Assembly (NCBI GenBank): GCA_016845105.1
Contig: JAERTF010000193.1
Location: forward strand, 1-47,011
Reading direction: 5' to 3'
Source of the DNA: Bacteroidota bacterium
GTDB lineage: Bacteria; Bacteroidota; Bacteroidia; Bacteroidales; F082
DNA length: 47,011 nt
Positions 25,817 to 33,890 of this stretch are shown here, piece after piece. Under the pieces are notes generated by a model. It saw nothing but the letters and a program-made list of their open reading frames with translations. It searched no databases and had not been told where the DNA came from. The position numbers and the translations under genes are program-made. Positions within the stretch are counted from its first letter, which is position 1. Each line of letters begins with the position of its first letter.

Positions 25817-26512
25817 TTATTCGCTAATAACAAGCTTAAAACCAACACCGTGTACATTAATTAGCTCAACATTTGGGTCTCCTTTTAGATATTTACGAAG
25901 TTTAGTTACATAAACATCCATAGAACGGGCATTGAAATAACTATCATCGAACCATATTTTATTAAGTGCAACTGTACGATCCAGAACGTTGTTCATGTTT
26001 TCGCAAAGTAGCTTCAGTAATTCGGCTTCTTTCGAAGTTAATTTCTGCTCACCATCTACAGTTGATAAGGTTTGACGATTATATTCAAAAGTGTATTTCC
26101 CAAATTTGAATTCAGATTTGCTACTATCATTTTCGATATTGCTACTGCGTCTAAGTATTGCCTTAATGCGAAGAAGAAGCTCCTCCATGCTGAATGGTTT
26201 TGTCAGATAGTCATCAGCTCCAACCTCGAATCCTTGGATCCTGTCTTCTTGCATTGCCTTGGCACTTAAAAATAATATGGGTATTTCTTTATCGATTTTC
26301 CTTATTTTCTTTGCAAGAGTAAAACCATCCATTTCCGGCATCATTATGTCAAGAACACAGAAATCAAACTCCTCCCTTTTAAAGGCTTCATATGCAACTT
26401 TTCCATCAGGGCATAATACTGTAGGATAGTTTTTGGCTTCTAAATATGTCTTAAGAATATTTCCTAGGTTTTTATCATCCTCGGCTAGTAATACTCGTGT
26501 TACTTTTTCCAT
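25817..26512 (-). CDS. rprY: OmpR-family response regulator (RprY-like)
   Basis: The 231-residue regulator has a receiver domain with the acidic pocket AEDD near 10-13, phospho-acceptor Asp in CVLDIMMPEMDGF near 54, the Ser in FLSAK near 83 and Lys in DDYLTKPFSMEEL near 105. A winged-helix domain follows (about 130-231, TSKEAELLKLLCE, ARSMDVYVTKLRKYL). The sequence, especially SYFNARSMDVYVTKLRKYL and GVGFKL, closely resembles RprY of Bacteroidales. It follows the kinase gene by 7 bases. The RprY name rests on recall of the family, not on a search. Confidence 0.9.
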   Translation of the reverse strand: MEKVTRVLLAEDDKNLGNILKTYLEAKNYPTVLCPDGKVAYEAFKREEFDFCVLDIMMPEMDGFTLAKKIRKIDKEIPILFLSAKAMQEDRIQGFEVGADDYLTKPFSMEELLLRIKAILRRSSNIENDSSKSEFKFGKYTFEYNRQTLSTVDGEQKLTSKEAELLKLLCENMNNVLDRTVALNKIWFDDSYFNARSMDVYVTKLRKYLKGDPNVELINVHGVGFKLVISE

Positions 26513-26519
26513 TTTAGTG

Positions 26520-27941
26520 TTATTTTATGGGTAATTGAATTGTAAATGATGATCCTTGTCCTGGTTCAGAATCAACAGAAACCTCACCATTATGCTGATC
26601 AACAATTGCCTTAACGTAACTTAATCCCAAACCAAATCCTTTAAAATTATGGATATTTCCAGTGGGTACTCTATATAATTTCTCAAAAATTTTCTTTCTA
26701 TTGGATTTGCTTATTCCTATACCATTGTCTTTCACTACTATTAGCAGGTTTTTTTTATTGCTTAATGTGCTTACAACAATATTTGGAACTTCAAGGCAAT
26801 ATTTAATGGCATTATCAAGTAAGTTTAAAATTACATTGGTTAGGTGAATATTATCTCCTGAAATTTCAGAGTTTTTGGCATTAAACTCAACTTCAATTTT
26901 ACCTCCCTTATTGTCTAGTGCCATCTTTTTACTACTAATTGCCACATTAATAATATCATGAATGTTGATTTGGGATTTTTTCAATTTGAGTTGCCCTTTA
27001 TCAATAACTGCTGTTTGAAGTATTTGCTCCGACATTAGTGCAAGTCTGACATTTTCTTCACTTATAACACCCACATAATTATCATACAACGATTCTGTTT
27101 TCTGAATGTCTTTATCCTTTAAGGCTTCACACGCCAATGCAATTGTTGAAATTGGTGTTTTGAACTCATGTGTCATATTATTTATAAAGTCATTTTTCAT
27201 TATTGAGAGCCGCTTTTGCCGATATATAGTATAAATGCTAAAAGAAAAAGAGATAATTATTATGAAAAACAAAATTACTGATACAGCAAGCATTATCCAT
27301 AGCTGACTGATAATGAACTTCTTCTCGTTTGGAAAATATACAAGTAATCTATTGGGAGGAGCAAAAAGAGATCCCAGTGTTAAATCAAATATGAAACTTT
27401 CATTTAATAATTCGTCGGGATATTTTCCCGTTTTTTGAAGAATCATTGAATTTGTTGCTTGACTTAGGATTCCAAATTCAAAGGAAGTATTGATGTCCTT
27501 CTCCTTTAGAGCTTCTTTAATAATTGTGTTGATTAAGCTTTTATTATTATAGTAAAAGTTGCCTGGGTCACGTTGGTTGTAATTGAAAGTTAGTTCATTA
27601 AGAAGTTTGTTTGCCAAATTGGAGCTTTGTACATACTCATCGATATCGGTTTGATTCGTGATATTCTTGTAATTATAATACATTACTTGATTTAATGAAT
27701 CATATTCCTTTAGAGAGCTTTGATGCTCTTCAAAAAATTTTCTTTGCTTTTTAATTCTTTCTTCTAATCTGATTCTATCAATATCAAAAATAACCTTGCT
27801 AATTGCCTTTTTGACATCTTTCACAAAAATTGATTGTTTAAGTTTTACAGCATCTCTTATCCAATATACCTGTATCATCATTAATCCAATTGTGGCAAGG
27901 GTTACAAGTACAATAAAAATATAAGATGTCCACTTATTCAT
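26520..27941 (-). CDS. rprX: Sensor histidine kinase (RprX-like)
   Basis: The 473-residue sensor has an N-terminal membrane helix (about 8-25) and a periplasmic region of about 190 residues. A second helix follows (about 216-236, IMLAVSVILFFIIIISFSFS), then the dimerisation box with the phospho-accepting His (MTHEFKTPISTIALACEAL near 256-274). The ATPase domain shows N-box VILNLLDNAIKYC, G1 VVKDNGIGI, and G2 GFGLGLSYVK. The N-terminus (IYWIRDAVKLKQ-like) resembles RprX. It is the first gene of a two-gene operon. A -7-like box (27946-27953) ends 5 bases before the start codon, which suggests a nearly leaderless message. Confidence 0.9.
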   Translation of the reverse strand: MNKWTSYIFIVLVTLATIGLMMIQVYWIRDAVKLKQSIFVKDVKKAISKVIFDIDRIRLEERIKKQRKFFEEHQSSLKEYDSLNQVMYYNYKNITNQTDIDEYVQSSNLANKLLNELTFNYNQRDPGNFYYNNKSLINTIIKEALKEKDINTSFEFGILSQATNSMILQKTGKYPDELLNESFIFDLTLGSLFAPPNRLLVYFPNEKKFIISQLWIMLAVSVILFFIIIISFSFSIYTIYRQKRLSIMKNDFINNMTHEFKTPISTIALACEALKDKDIQKTESLYDNYVGVISEENVRLALMSEQILQTAVIDKGQLKLKKSQINIHDIINVAISSKKMALDNKGGKIEVEFNAKNSEISGDNIHLTNVILNLLDNAIKYCLEVPNIVVSTLSNKKNLLIVVKDNGIGISKSNRKKIFEKLYRVPTGNIHNFKGFGLGLSYVKAIVDQHNGEVSVDSEPGQGSSFTIQLPIK

Positions 27942-27945
27942 TCAA

Positions 27946-27953
27946 CAAAAATA
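27946..27953 (-). promoter_or_regulatory. Possible -7 box of the rprXY-like operon
   Basis: On the minus strand the bases read TATTTTTG. The box ends 5 bases before the kinase start codon, so transcription from it would begin at or next to the ATG. No -33 element is clear. Confidence 0.35.
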
Positions 27954-28002
27954 GGTTATCAAATCATTGATTTACAGCTTTTAACTTTTATTAACAGTTG
28001 TT

Positions 28003-28017
28003 ATGTTAGCTTAACAT
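28003..28017. promoter_or_regulatory. Inverted repeat upstream of the histidine kinase gene
   Basis: ATGTTA-GCT-TAACAT is a perfect inverted repeat with a 3-base centre, 62 bases before the kinase start and 20 bases before the -7-like box of the candidate small RNA. It could bind a dimeric regulator controlling either transcript. The RprY-like regulator is one option, but OmpR-family sites are usually direct repeats. Confidence 0.35.
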
Positions 28018-28037
28018 CTGATTTAACTAATGTGATG

Positions 28038-28045
28038 TATTTTTG
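28038..28045 (+). promoter_or_regulatory. -7 box of the candidate small RNA
   Basis: TATTTTTG matches TAnnTTTG and lies directly before the structured region 28048-28156, which ends in a strong terminator. No TTTG lies at the normal -33 spacing. Confidence 0.4.
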
Positions 28046-28156
28046 TGGCAGAATTAGTTAATATAGATTAACATATTGAGCATAAGCTCATGAAAATTCT
28101 GCTTTATTTCATAATTGTTGGTTTTTGACCCTCTCGTTAAATCGAGAGGGTTTTTT
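28046..28156 (+). ncRNA. Candidate structured small RNA with its own terminator
   Basis: A three-way junction can be drawn by eye. GCAGAATT (28048-28055) pairs with AATTCTGC (28095-28102), and it encloses two hairpins, GTTAAT-ATAG-ATTAAC (28057-28072) and TGAGC-ATAA-GCTCA (28077-28090), with linkers of 1, 4 and 4 bases. A U-rich stretch follows, then the terminator CCCTCTCG-TTAAAT-CGAGAGGG plus a T run (28129-28156). The transcript would be about 105 bases and has no protein-coding gene on its strand. A 12-codon open frame (28090-28128, starting MKILLYF) overlaps the structure and is an alternative or additional reading. I do not recognise it as a known RNA family. Confidence 0.55.
28129..28156 (+). 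terminator. Strong rho-independent terminator on the plus strand
   Basis: CCCTCTCG (28129-28136) pairs with CGAGAGGG (28143-28150), followed by six T. The hairpin is perfect and GC-rich. Both flanking protein genes run on the minus strand, so it implies a separate plus-strand transcript. Confidence 0.9.
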
Positions 28157-28172
28157 GTTTTAAAAAAGTCGT

Positions 28173-28205
28173 AAAAAAAGCCCAATGAAAAACTCCATCG
28201 GGCTT
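28173..28205 (-). terminator. Rho-independent terminator of the aldehyde dehydrogenase operon
   Basis: AAGCCCAATG (28178-28187) and CATCGGGCTT (28196-28205) pair with one position that becomes a G-U pair on the minus strand. On that strand a T run follows, 30-60 bases after the stop of the 28234-29790 gene. Confidence 0.85.
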
Positions 28206-28233
28206 ATTGTTCTGTTTAGTATACTATTAGTAA

Positions 28234-29790
28234 CTAAAAAGCAAACTTTATTCCCTGTGCCAATGGCAATTCTGTGCCATAGTTAATGGTGTTTGTTTGT
28301 CGGCGCATATATGCTTTCCACGAGTCTGAACCAGATTCGCGACCACCACCGGTATCTTTTTCACCACCAAATGCACCACCTATTTCAGCTCCTGAAGTTC
28401 CACTATTAATATTCGCCAAACCACAATCCGAACCCACTTCGCTTAAAAACTGCTCAGTTTCGCGCATATTAAGTGAAAACAATGATGAAGATAATCCTTG
28501 GGGTACGCCATTGTTTAATGCGATAGCTTCATCAAAATCACTATACTTCATCAGGTACAAGATGGGAGCAAATGTTTCTTCCTGTACAATATTGAAATGA
28601 TTTTTGGCTTCAGCAATTGCTGGCACAACATAATTCTCCGATGGATATTTTTCATCGGTAAGAACTTCTCCGCCAAATAATATGGTACCACCTTCTTTTT
28701 GAACTTCACTAACTGCATGAGTAAAAGCAACAACCGAATGAATATCAATTAATGGTCCCACAAGTGTTTCCTTTTCCAGCGGATTTCCAATTTTTTCAAT
28801 AATTTGTTGATAGGCATGTAGTAATCTGCTTTTTACATCTTCATAGATTTTCTCATGAACTATAACCCTTCGTGTTGAAGTACATCTTTGCCCAGCTGTT
28901 CCTACAGCTCCAAAAACGATAGATGGAATAGCCATTTCCAAATCGGCCGAATCAGATACAATTACAGCATTATTACCTCCCAATTCAAGGATGGTTTTAC
29001 CAAGTCGTTGTCCCACAATTTGACCTACTCTCTTACCTACAGCAGTAGATCCTGTAACTGAAAACAAAGGAATCCTTTTGTCTGCAAGGAAATTATCTCC
29101 TAGTACAGATGATTTTGCGATCACCAAATTGAACACACCCTCGGGTACATTGTTTGCCCTAAGAACACCTTGTATAACATTCATAGTTGCTATGGCAGTT
29201 AATGGAGTTTTAGAACTAGGTTTCCATATTACTACATCGCCAGCAATGGCTGCAAGCATTGAGTTCCATGCCCATACAGCAACCGGGAAATTAAATGATG
29301 TTACCAGTCCAACAATACCAATTGGATGGTATTGATCGTACATTCTGTGATTTCTTCTTTCGGAATGCATTGTGAATCCATTTAATAGTCTTGATTGCCC
29401 CACAGCAAAATCACATATATCAATCATTTCTTGTACTTCGCCAAGACCTTCCTGATATATTTTTCCCATCTCAAGCGATACCAGCATTCCAAGATCTCTT
29501 TTGTGTTTACGTAATGCTAAACCAATTTGTCGAACTATTTCACCTCGCTCAGGTGCTGGTATTTCACGCCATACTTTAAAGGCATCTTCAGCTGTTTTTA
29601 CAATCAACTCATAATCTTCAATTGTTGCATTTTTTACTTTTGCAATCTCTTGATTGTCAATTGGAGATATTGATGTAGTAATGTCACCTTCAACGTTAAA
29701 CCACTTGGTGCCAGTTGTTACCCCTCTATTTACATCGATAATACTTAATCGGTCGAGGAGTTCACTTTTATTAAAACTTATTGCATTCAT
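28234..29790 (-). CDS. ALDH7-type aldehyde dehydrogenase (aminoadipate-semialdehyde type)
   Basis: The 518-residue NAD(P)-dependent dehydrogenase contains the NAD-binding region SFNFPVAVWAWNSML, the Glu motif LELGGNNA and the catalytic Cys in AVGTAGQRCTSTRR. The C-terminal segment GAEIGGAFGGEKDTGGGRES is characteristic of the ALDH7 (antiquitin) family, which oxidises L-aminoadipate semialdehyde in lysine breakdown. Related substrates such as betaine aldehyde are possible. It follows the PruA-like gene by 47 bases in the same direction, which suggests one operon for amino-acid semialdehyde oxidation. No lysine catabolic partners are visible. Confidence 0.85.
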   Translation of the reverse strand: MNAISFNKSELLDRLSIIDVNRGVTTGTKWFNVEGDITTSISPIDNQEIAKVKNATIEDYELIVKTAEDAFKVWREIPAPERGEIVRQIGLALRKHKRDLGMLVSLEMGKIYQEGLGEVQEMIDICDFAVGQSRLLNGFTMHSERRNHRMYDQYHPIGIVGLVTSFNFPVAVWAWNSMLAAIAGDVVIWKPSSKTPLTAIATMNVIQGVLRANNVPEGVFNLVIAKSSVLGDNFLADKRIPLFSVTGSTAVGKRVGQIVGQRLGKTILELGGNNAVIVSDSADLEMAIPSIVFGAVGTAGQRCTSTRRVIVHEKIYEDVKSRLLHAYQQIIEKIGNPLEKETLVGPLIDIHSVVAFTHAVSEVQKEGGTILFGGEVLTDEKYPSENYVVPAIAEAKNHFNIVQEETFAPILYLMKYSDFDEAIALNNGVPQGLSSSLFSLNMRETEQFLSEVGSDCGLANINSGTSGAEIGGAFGGEKDTGGGRESGSDSWKAYMRRQTNTINYGTELPLAQGIKFAF

Positions 29791-29837
29791 TGCTTCTTCT
29801 CTTTTTTGATCTTTTCAATTACTAAATTCGATTATAA

Positions 29838-31466
29838 TTACTCTTCCATAAATGGATACTTATAACTTTCGGGAGGTACAAAACACTCCTTAATTGTTCG
29901 TGGGCTAACCCATCTTAATAGGTTTAATTTTGATCCTGCTTTATCATTTGTACCAGAACCCCTGGCCCCACCAAAGGGTTGCATATTTACAACTGCACCG
30001 GTTGGTTTATCATTGATGTAGAAATTTCCAGCTGCATGATTTAATCTTCTCATTACATGTTGAATAACGTACCTGTCTTTTGAAAATATTGAGCCAGTTA
30101 ATGCATAAATTGAAGTGTTATCAACAAGCGTTATTACTTCCTCAAAATCCTTAGGATCATATATGTAAATTGTTAGAATAGGTCCAAATAGTTCTTCTTC
30201 CATAGTGACATAATGAGGATCTTTTGTAAGAATAATTGTTGGCTCAATGAAATATCCTACAGACTTATCATAGTTTCCACCATGAATTATTTCGACGTCT
30301 TTGTCATTTTTTGCACCATCTATAAAACTAGCTAACTTGTCGAATGAAGCTTCATCAATAACAGCGTTTACAAAGTTTGACATATCCTCAACAGGCCCCA
30401 TTTTCATTGTATCCATATCACATTTAATCTCATAACGAATATCTTCCCAAAGGTTGGAAGGTAAATATGCGCGTGATGCTGCCGAACATTTTTGTCCTTG
30501 ATATTCAAAGGCTCCACGTGTTAGAGCAGTAGCAACCTGACGTGCATTTGAAGTTTCATGAGCCAATACAAAATTCTTACCTCCAGTTTCTCCAACTATA
30601 CGAGGATAAGATCTGTACTTATGTATGTTGTTTCCTATTTCTTTCCAGATATTTTGAAATACCGATGTTGAACCTGTGAAATGAATACCTGCAAAATCAG
30701 GATGTGAAAAAATAACCTTACCAGCAGCCGGACCACTTACGTAAACCAGATTAATAACTCCATCCGGTAATCCGGCTTCCATAAATATTTCCATTACAAT
30801 TGCTGCTGAATATATCTGTGTGTTTGAAGGTTTCCACACAACTGTATTACCCATTAGAGCAGGTGCTGAGGGGAGGTTGCCTGCAATTGCGGTGAAATTA
30901 AATGGTGTTAAAGCAAATACAAAACCTTCAAGTCCGCGTTGCTCAATTCTATTCCATATAGTTTCGTCCGAATCAGGCTGTTCATTATATATTTCAGTCA
31001 TATATTGAACATTAAACCTTAGGAAATCAGCAAGTTCACAAGCCGCATCAATCTCTGCCTGGTGCACTGATTTTGATTGCCCAAGCATAGTTGCGGCATT
31101 AATCCTTGCTCGATATGGCCCTGATATCATTCCTGCAGCTTTTAAAAATATTGATGCTCTTTGCTTCCATGATAGAGACGCCCATTTTTTACGGGCTTCA
31201 AGGGCTGCAACTATAGCATCTTCAACATGACTTTCATTGCCACGACTGTAATAGCCCAACAATTTCTTATGCTCGTGTGGAGGATATATTCCTATTTTAT
31301 TATCAGTACGAATTTCTTTTCCATTAATAACCATTGGTATATCAACTTCATGAGACTTTGCACATTCGATTGCTTGTAATATTTTTTCTCTTTCAGGAGA
31401 ACCGCTTTTATATGATAATACGGGTTCGTTTTTTGCCGGAGGTACGAAGTATAAACTATTTTGCAT
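29838..31466 (-). CDS. pruA: 1-pyrroline-5-carboxylate dehydrogenase (PruA / ALDH4 type)
   Basis: This enzyme oxidises glutamate-gamma-semialdehyde to glutamate in proline and arginine breakdown. The 542-residue length is that of stand-alone ALDH4 enzymes. Visible motifs are TPFNFTAIAGNLPSAPALMG (NAD site), VGETGGKNF (catalytic Glu region) and YQGQKCSAASRAY (nucleophile Cys), with the C-terminal FGGARGSGTNDKAG. No proline dehydrogenase (putA/prodh) gene is in the window, but a PutP-like symporter lies 9 kb away. It is the first gene of a pair with the ALDH7-type gene. Confidence 0.92.
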   Translation of the reverse strand: MQNSLYFVPPAKNEPVLSYKSGSPEREKILQAIECAKSHEVDIPMVINGKEIRTDNKIGIYPPHEHKKLLGYYSRGNESHVEDAIVAALEARKKWASLSWKQRASIFLKAAGMISGPYRARINAATMLGQSKSVHQAEIDAACELADFLRFNVQYMTEIYNEQPDSDETIWNRIEQRGLEGFVFALTPFNFTAIAGNLPSAPALMGNTVVWKPSNTQIYSAAIVMEIFMEAGLPDGVINLVYVSGPAAGKVIFSHPDFAGIHFTGSTSVFQNIWKEIGNNIHKYRSYPRIVGETGGKNFVLAHETSNARQVATALTRGAFEYQGQKCSAASRAYLPSNLWEDIRYEIKCDMDTMKMGPVEDMSNFVNAVIDEASFDKLASFIDGAKNDKDVEIIHGGNYDKSVGYFIEPTIILTKDPHYVTMEEELFGPILTIYIYDPKDFEEVITLVDNTSIYALTGSIFSKDRYVIQHVMRRLNHAAGNFYINDKPTGAVVNMQPFGGARGSGTNDKAGSKLNLLRWVSPRTIKECFVPPESYKYPFMEE

Positions 31467-31495
31467 TTGTATATTTTTTAGCTTAATAATAAAAT

Positions 31496-31519
31496 CGATA
31501 TGAAAGTAAATGCATATCG
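31496..31519. promoter_or_regulatory. Inverted repeat in the pruA leader
   Basis: CGATATG (31496-31502) and CATATCG (31513-31519) flank a 10-base spacer, between the likely pruA start site and the start codon. It may be an operator for pathway control or a leader hairpin. Confidence 0.35.
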
Positions 31520-31524
31520 GACTG

Positions 31525-31532
31525 CAAAAGTA
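31525..31532 (-). promoter_or_regulatory. Possible -7 box of the pruA-ALDH7 operon
   Basis: On the minus strand the bases read TACTTTTG within TTATACTTTTG, the same form seen upstream of the susA-like gene at 38649-38656. Transcription would begin about 50 bases before the pruA start. Confidence 0.4.
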
Positions 31533-31599
31533 TAATTATTATTTATAATGATTATAAAAAAGAGAAACTTTTGATTACTTTTTCCAATAATATTTATTA

Positions 31600-32394
31600 T
31601 CAATCAAGCAATTGTAAAATTGACAAGTATGCACAATGGTCTGATGCAATTGTATCAACAATTACCTCAGTTTTTAATACCTTCCATTTGTTTTTTGGTA
31701 GGAACATGATATAATCGATTTTTACTGATGGATTATTGGACGGGAAAGTTGGTTTGGGATTATCTTTATTGTATGAACCCATCCAGATATTCTCCAATAT
31801 GCCAATTGGAGTACTCCCCGGAACTGCATTTAAATCACCTGCTAATATGGTTGGGTAACAGTTTTTTGAGAATACTTCATTAATCTTCTTGGCTTGTGCC
31901 ACCCTGTCTTGTTCATTTTTCAAATGATCAAGGTGAGTTCCAATAAAAGACACCGTATCACCAGATGGAAGCAAAGTAGTTATTTCTAACGCAGCTCTGG
32001 GCTCATTTCCCAATGAATATGGTAGTGGAATATTTCTTGTTGCTAAAAATGAATATCTAGATAATATCCCTTCTCCATATTCTCCGCCATCATATTCCAT
32101 GGCTTTCCCAAAAATAGGAACCAATTTTGTTCTCCAACCAATTTCTGTGGTTAAATCATAGTTGTGAGCCCTATTTGTTTTAAAGTCAACTTCTTGCAAA
32201 GCCACAAAGTCAGGGTCTACCATGTTTATTACTCTGGCTATTACATCCAAATCAAAATCACCTTTGGTGGTTGCTCCATGTAGGATATTAAAGGAGAGCA
32301 CTTTTACTGTTCTACTACTGTCAATAGAAGTTTGAGATTTTAGTGAATAGCAATTGATTAATATTGCCAGAGTGATTGTGATTACAATCTTCAT
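31600..32394 (-). CDS. Secreted endonuclease/exonuclease/phosphatase-family hydrolase
   Basis: The 264-residue protein has a signal peptide (MKIVITITLAILINCYSLKSQ). Conserved metal-site motifs of the EEP superfamily are present: SFNILHG near 35-41, LQEVD near 67-71, GTHLDHLK near 146-153, AGDLNAVPGS near 185-194 and a final SDHCA near 250-254. Members cleave nucleic acids, sphingomyelin or phosphoinositides, and the substrate cannot be read from sequence. It lies 94 bases downstream of the GH13 lipoprotein gene in the same direction and may be the last gene of the starch operon. Confidence 0.85.
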   Translation of the reverse strand: MKIVITITLAILINCYSLKSQTSIDSSRTVKVLSFNILHGATTKGDFDLDVIARVINMVDPDFVALQEVDFKTNRAHNYDLTTEIGWRTKLVPIFGKAMEYDGGEYGEGILSRYSFLATRNIPLPYSLGNEPRAALEITTLLPSGDTVSFIGTHLDHLKNEQDRVAQAKKINEVFSKNCYPTILAGDLNAVPGSTPIGILENIWMGSYNKDNPKPTFPSNNPSVKIDYIMFLPKNKWKVLKTEVIVDTIASDHCAYLSILQLLD

Positions 32395-32487
32395 AGTACC
32401 ATGGACTTAGCTTTTTTACATTTAAACATTAACAATGTGGTTTCGAAAAACCATGTTGATAAAATCTTTTTTGAAGAGTATTTCTTT

Positions 32488-33870
32488 TTAGTTGGTAACT
32501 ACAATGTAGTTCCATGGCTGAAGATCAATTGTAGTTTCTTTATCCATAACAAACTCTTCACCATCAAATACATTTTTAAAATTTCCTGATATATTTTCGT
32601 CATCGAAACTAAACGACTGTGGTTTATCGCTGAGATTTAATATTACAATAACCTTGTTATCATCTTTTTCCCTAATGAAAGCATAAACAAATTGGTTAGA
32701 TCCATCACCAAGTCTAAGCATAGTACCACCAGCTTCGCCATTCCAAAGGGCTTTGTTTTCTTTTTTAAGATTATTTAGAGTTTTATAAAAATCTGCATTA
32801 ACCATTCTATCCCAATTTATGGTGTCTTTTTCAAAAAACCTGAGACGTTTGTCAAGCCCTGCTTCTTGTCCGCTATAAATTAATCCCATACCGGGAACTG
32901 TATAGGCAAGAACTGCCATTACTTCACTTGCATCACCCATGCGTTCTTTTACAGTACCATTCCATGAATTTTCATCGTGATTTGATGTGAAATACATTCG
33001 ATATGATTTCTTGGGGTAAGTAGAATCATTCCATGCCATATAGTCCCATATATCATTTGCATTTTTCTTGTTTTTGGCAATGTCATTCATTAAGTGATGA
33101 AGCTTCCAGCCATAATTCATATCAAATGCTTTACGAAGTAAATCTGGATTATCTTCGTCTTCGGCTAGCATAAAAACTGGTTTTATTGAATCCATCTGAT
33201 CACGGGCATTATCCCAAAAATCTGTTGGCACCATCCCTGCAACATCACATCTATACCCATCAATATCTGCTTCCTGAATCCAGAATTTAAGTGCATCAAC
33301 CATAGAATCACGCATAATTGGATTGTTATAATCAAATGCTATTACATCTGTCCAGTCAAACGGGGAAACGAAATTGCCATTCTCATCATGCTGATACCAC
33401 TCAGGATGCTCTGTTGCCCATGGATTATCCCATGCAGAATGGTTTGCAACCCAATCAAGAATTACATACATACCCAAGCTATGTGCTTCCTTAACAAGGC
33501 TTTTAAAATCGTCAATATTACCGAATTCTGGATTTATATCTTTGTAATCTTTTACAGCATAATAACTTCCCAGTGACCCCTTTCTATTTAATTCACCCAC
33601 AGGAAAAACTGGCATTAACCAGAGTATATCAACACCCATTTCTTTCAATCTTGGCAGATGTTTTTGAAAGGCTTTAATTGTTCCTTCATCAGTAAACTGA
33701 CGAATGTTTACCTCGTAAATATTTGCATTCTTAGTCCAATCTGTTTGCATTAACTCTGTTTTTTTATTGTGATTAGTGTTTTTTGTTTGATTTGAATTAC
33801 ATGCCATAAGTATTACTACAGCTAATAGCAAAACAGTTGGCGAAAATAAGCGATTTTTTAACTTTCTCAT
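32488..33870 (-). CDS. GH13 alpha-amylase-family lipoprotein
   Basis: This 460-residue GH13 enzyme starts at the methionine before RKLKNRLF (an ATG two codons upstream is possible) and carries a lipobox at LMAC. A short linker leads to the barrel: WTKNANIYEVNIRQFTDEG, DWVANHSAWD (region I), DIDGYRCDVAGMVP with nucleophile Asp (region II), MLAEDEDN with acid/base Glu (region III) and TSNHDENSW (region IV). A small C-terminal beta domain ends in PWNYIVV. It should act on malto-oligosaccharides at the cell envelope. It starts just after the GH31 stop and ends the glycosidase run. Confidence 0.9.
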   Translation of the reverse strand: MRKLKNRLFSPTVLLLAVVILMACNSNQTKNTNHNKKTELMQTDWTKNANIYEVNIRQFTDEGTIKAFQKHLPRLKEMGVDILWLMPVFPVGELNRKGSLGSYYAVKDYKDINPEFGNIDDFKSLVKEAHSLGMYVILDWVANHSAWDNPWATEHPEWYQHDENGNFVSPFDWTDVIAFDYNNPIMRDSMVDALKFWIQEADIDGYRCDVAGMVPTDFWDNARDQMDSIKPVFMLAEDEDNPDLLRKAFDMNYGWKLHHLMNDIAKNKKNANDIWDYMAWNDSTYPKKSYRMYFTSNHDENSWNGTVKERMGDASEVMAVLAYTVPGMGLIYSGQEAGLDKRLRFFEKDTINWDRMVNADFYKTLNNLKKENKALWNGEAGGTMLRLGDGSNQFVYAFIREKDDNKVIVILNLSDKPQSFSFDDENISGNFKNVFDGEEFVMDKETTIDLQPWNYIVVTN

Positions 33871-33890
33871 GATCATTGATTTTTATATAA

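Noticed and set aside
32438-32453. TGGTTT-TTCG-AAACCA hairpin between the GH13 lipoprotein gene and the EEP gene
   Set aside because: No T run follows on either strand, so it is not called a terminator; it may slightly reduce read-through only.
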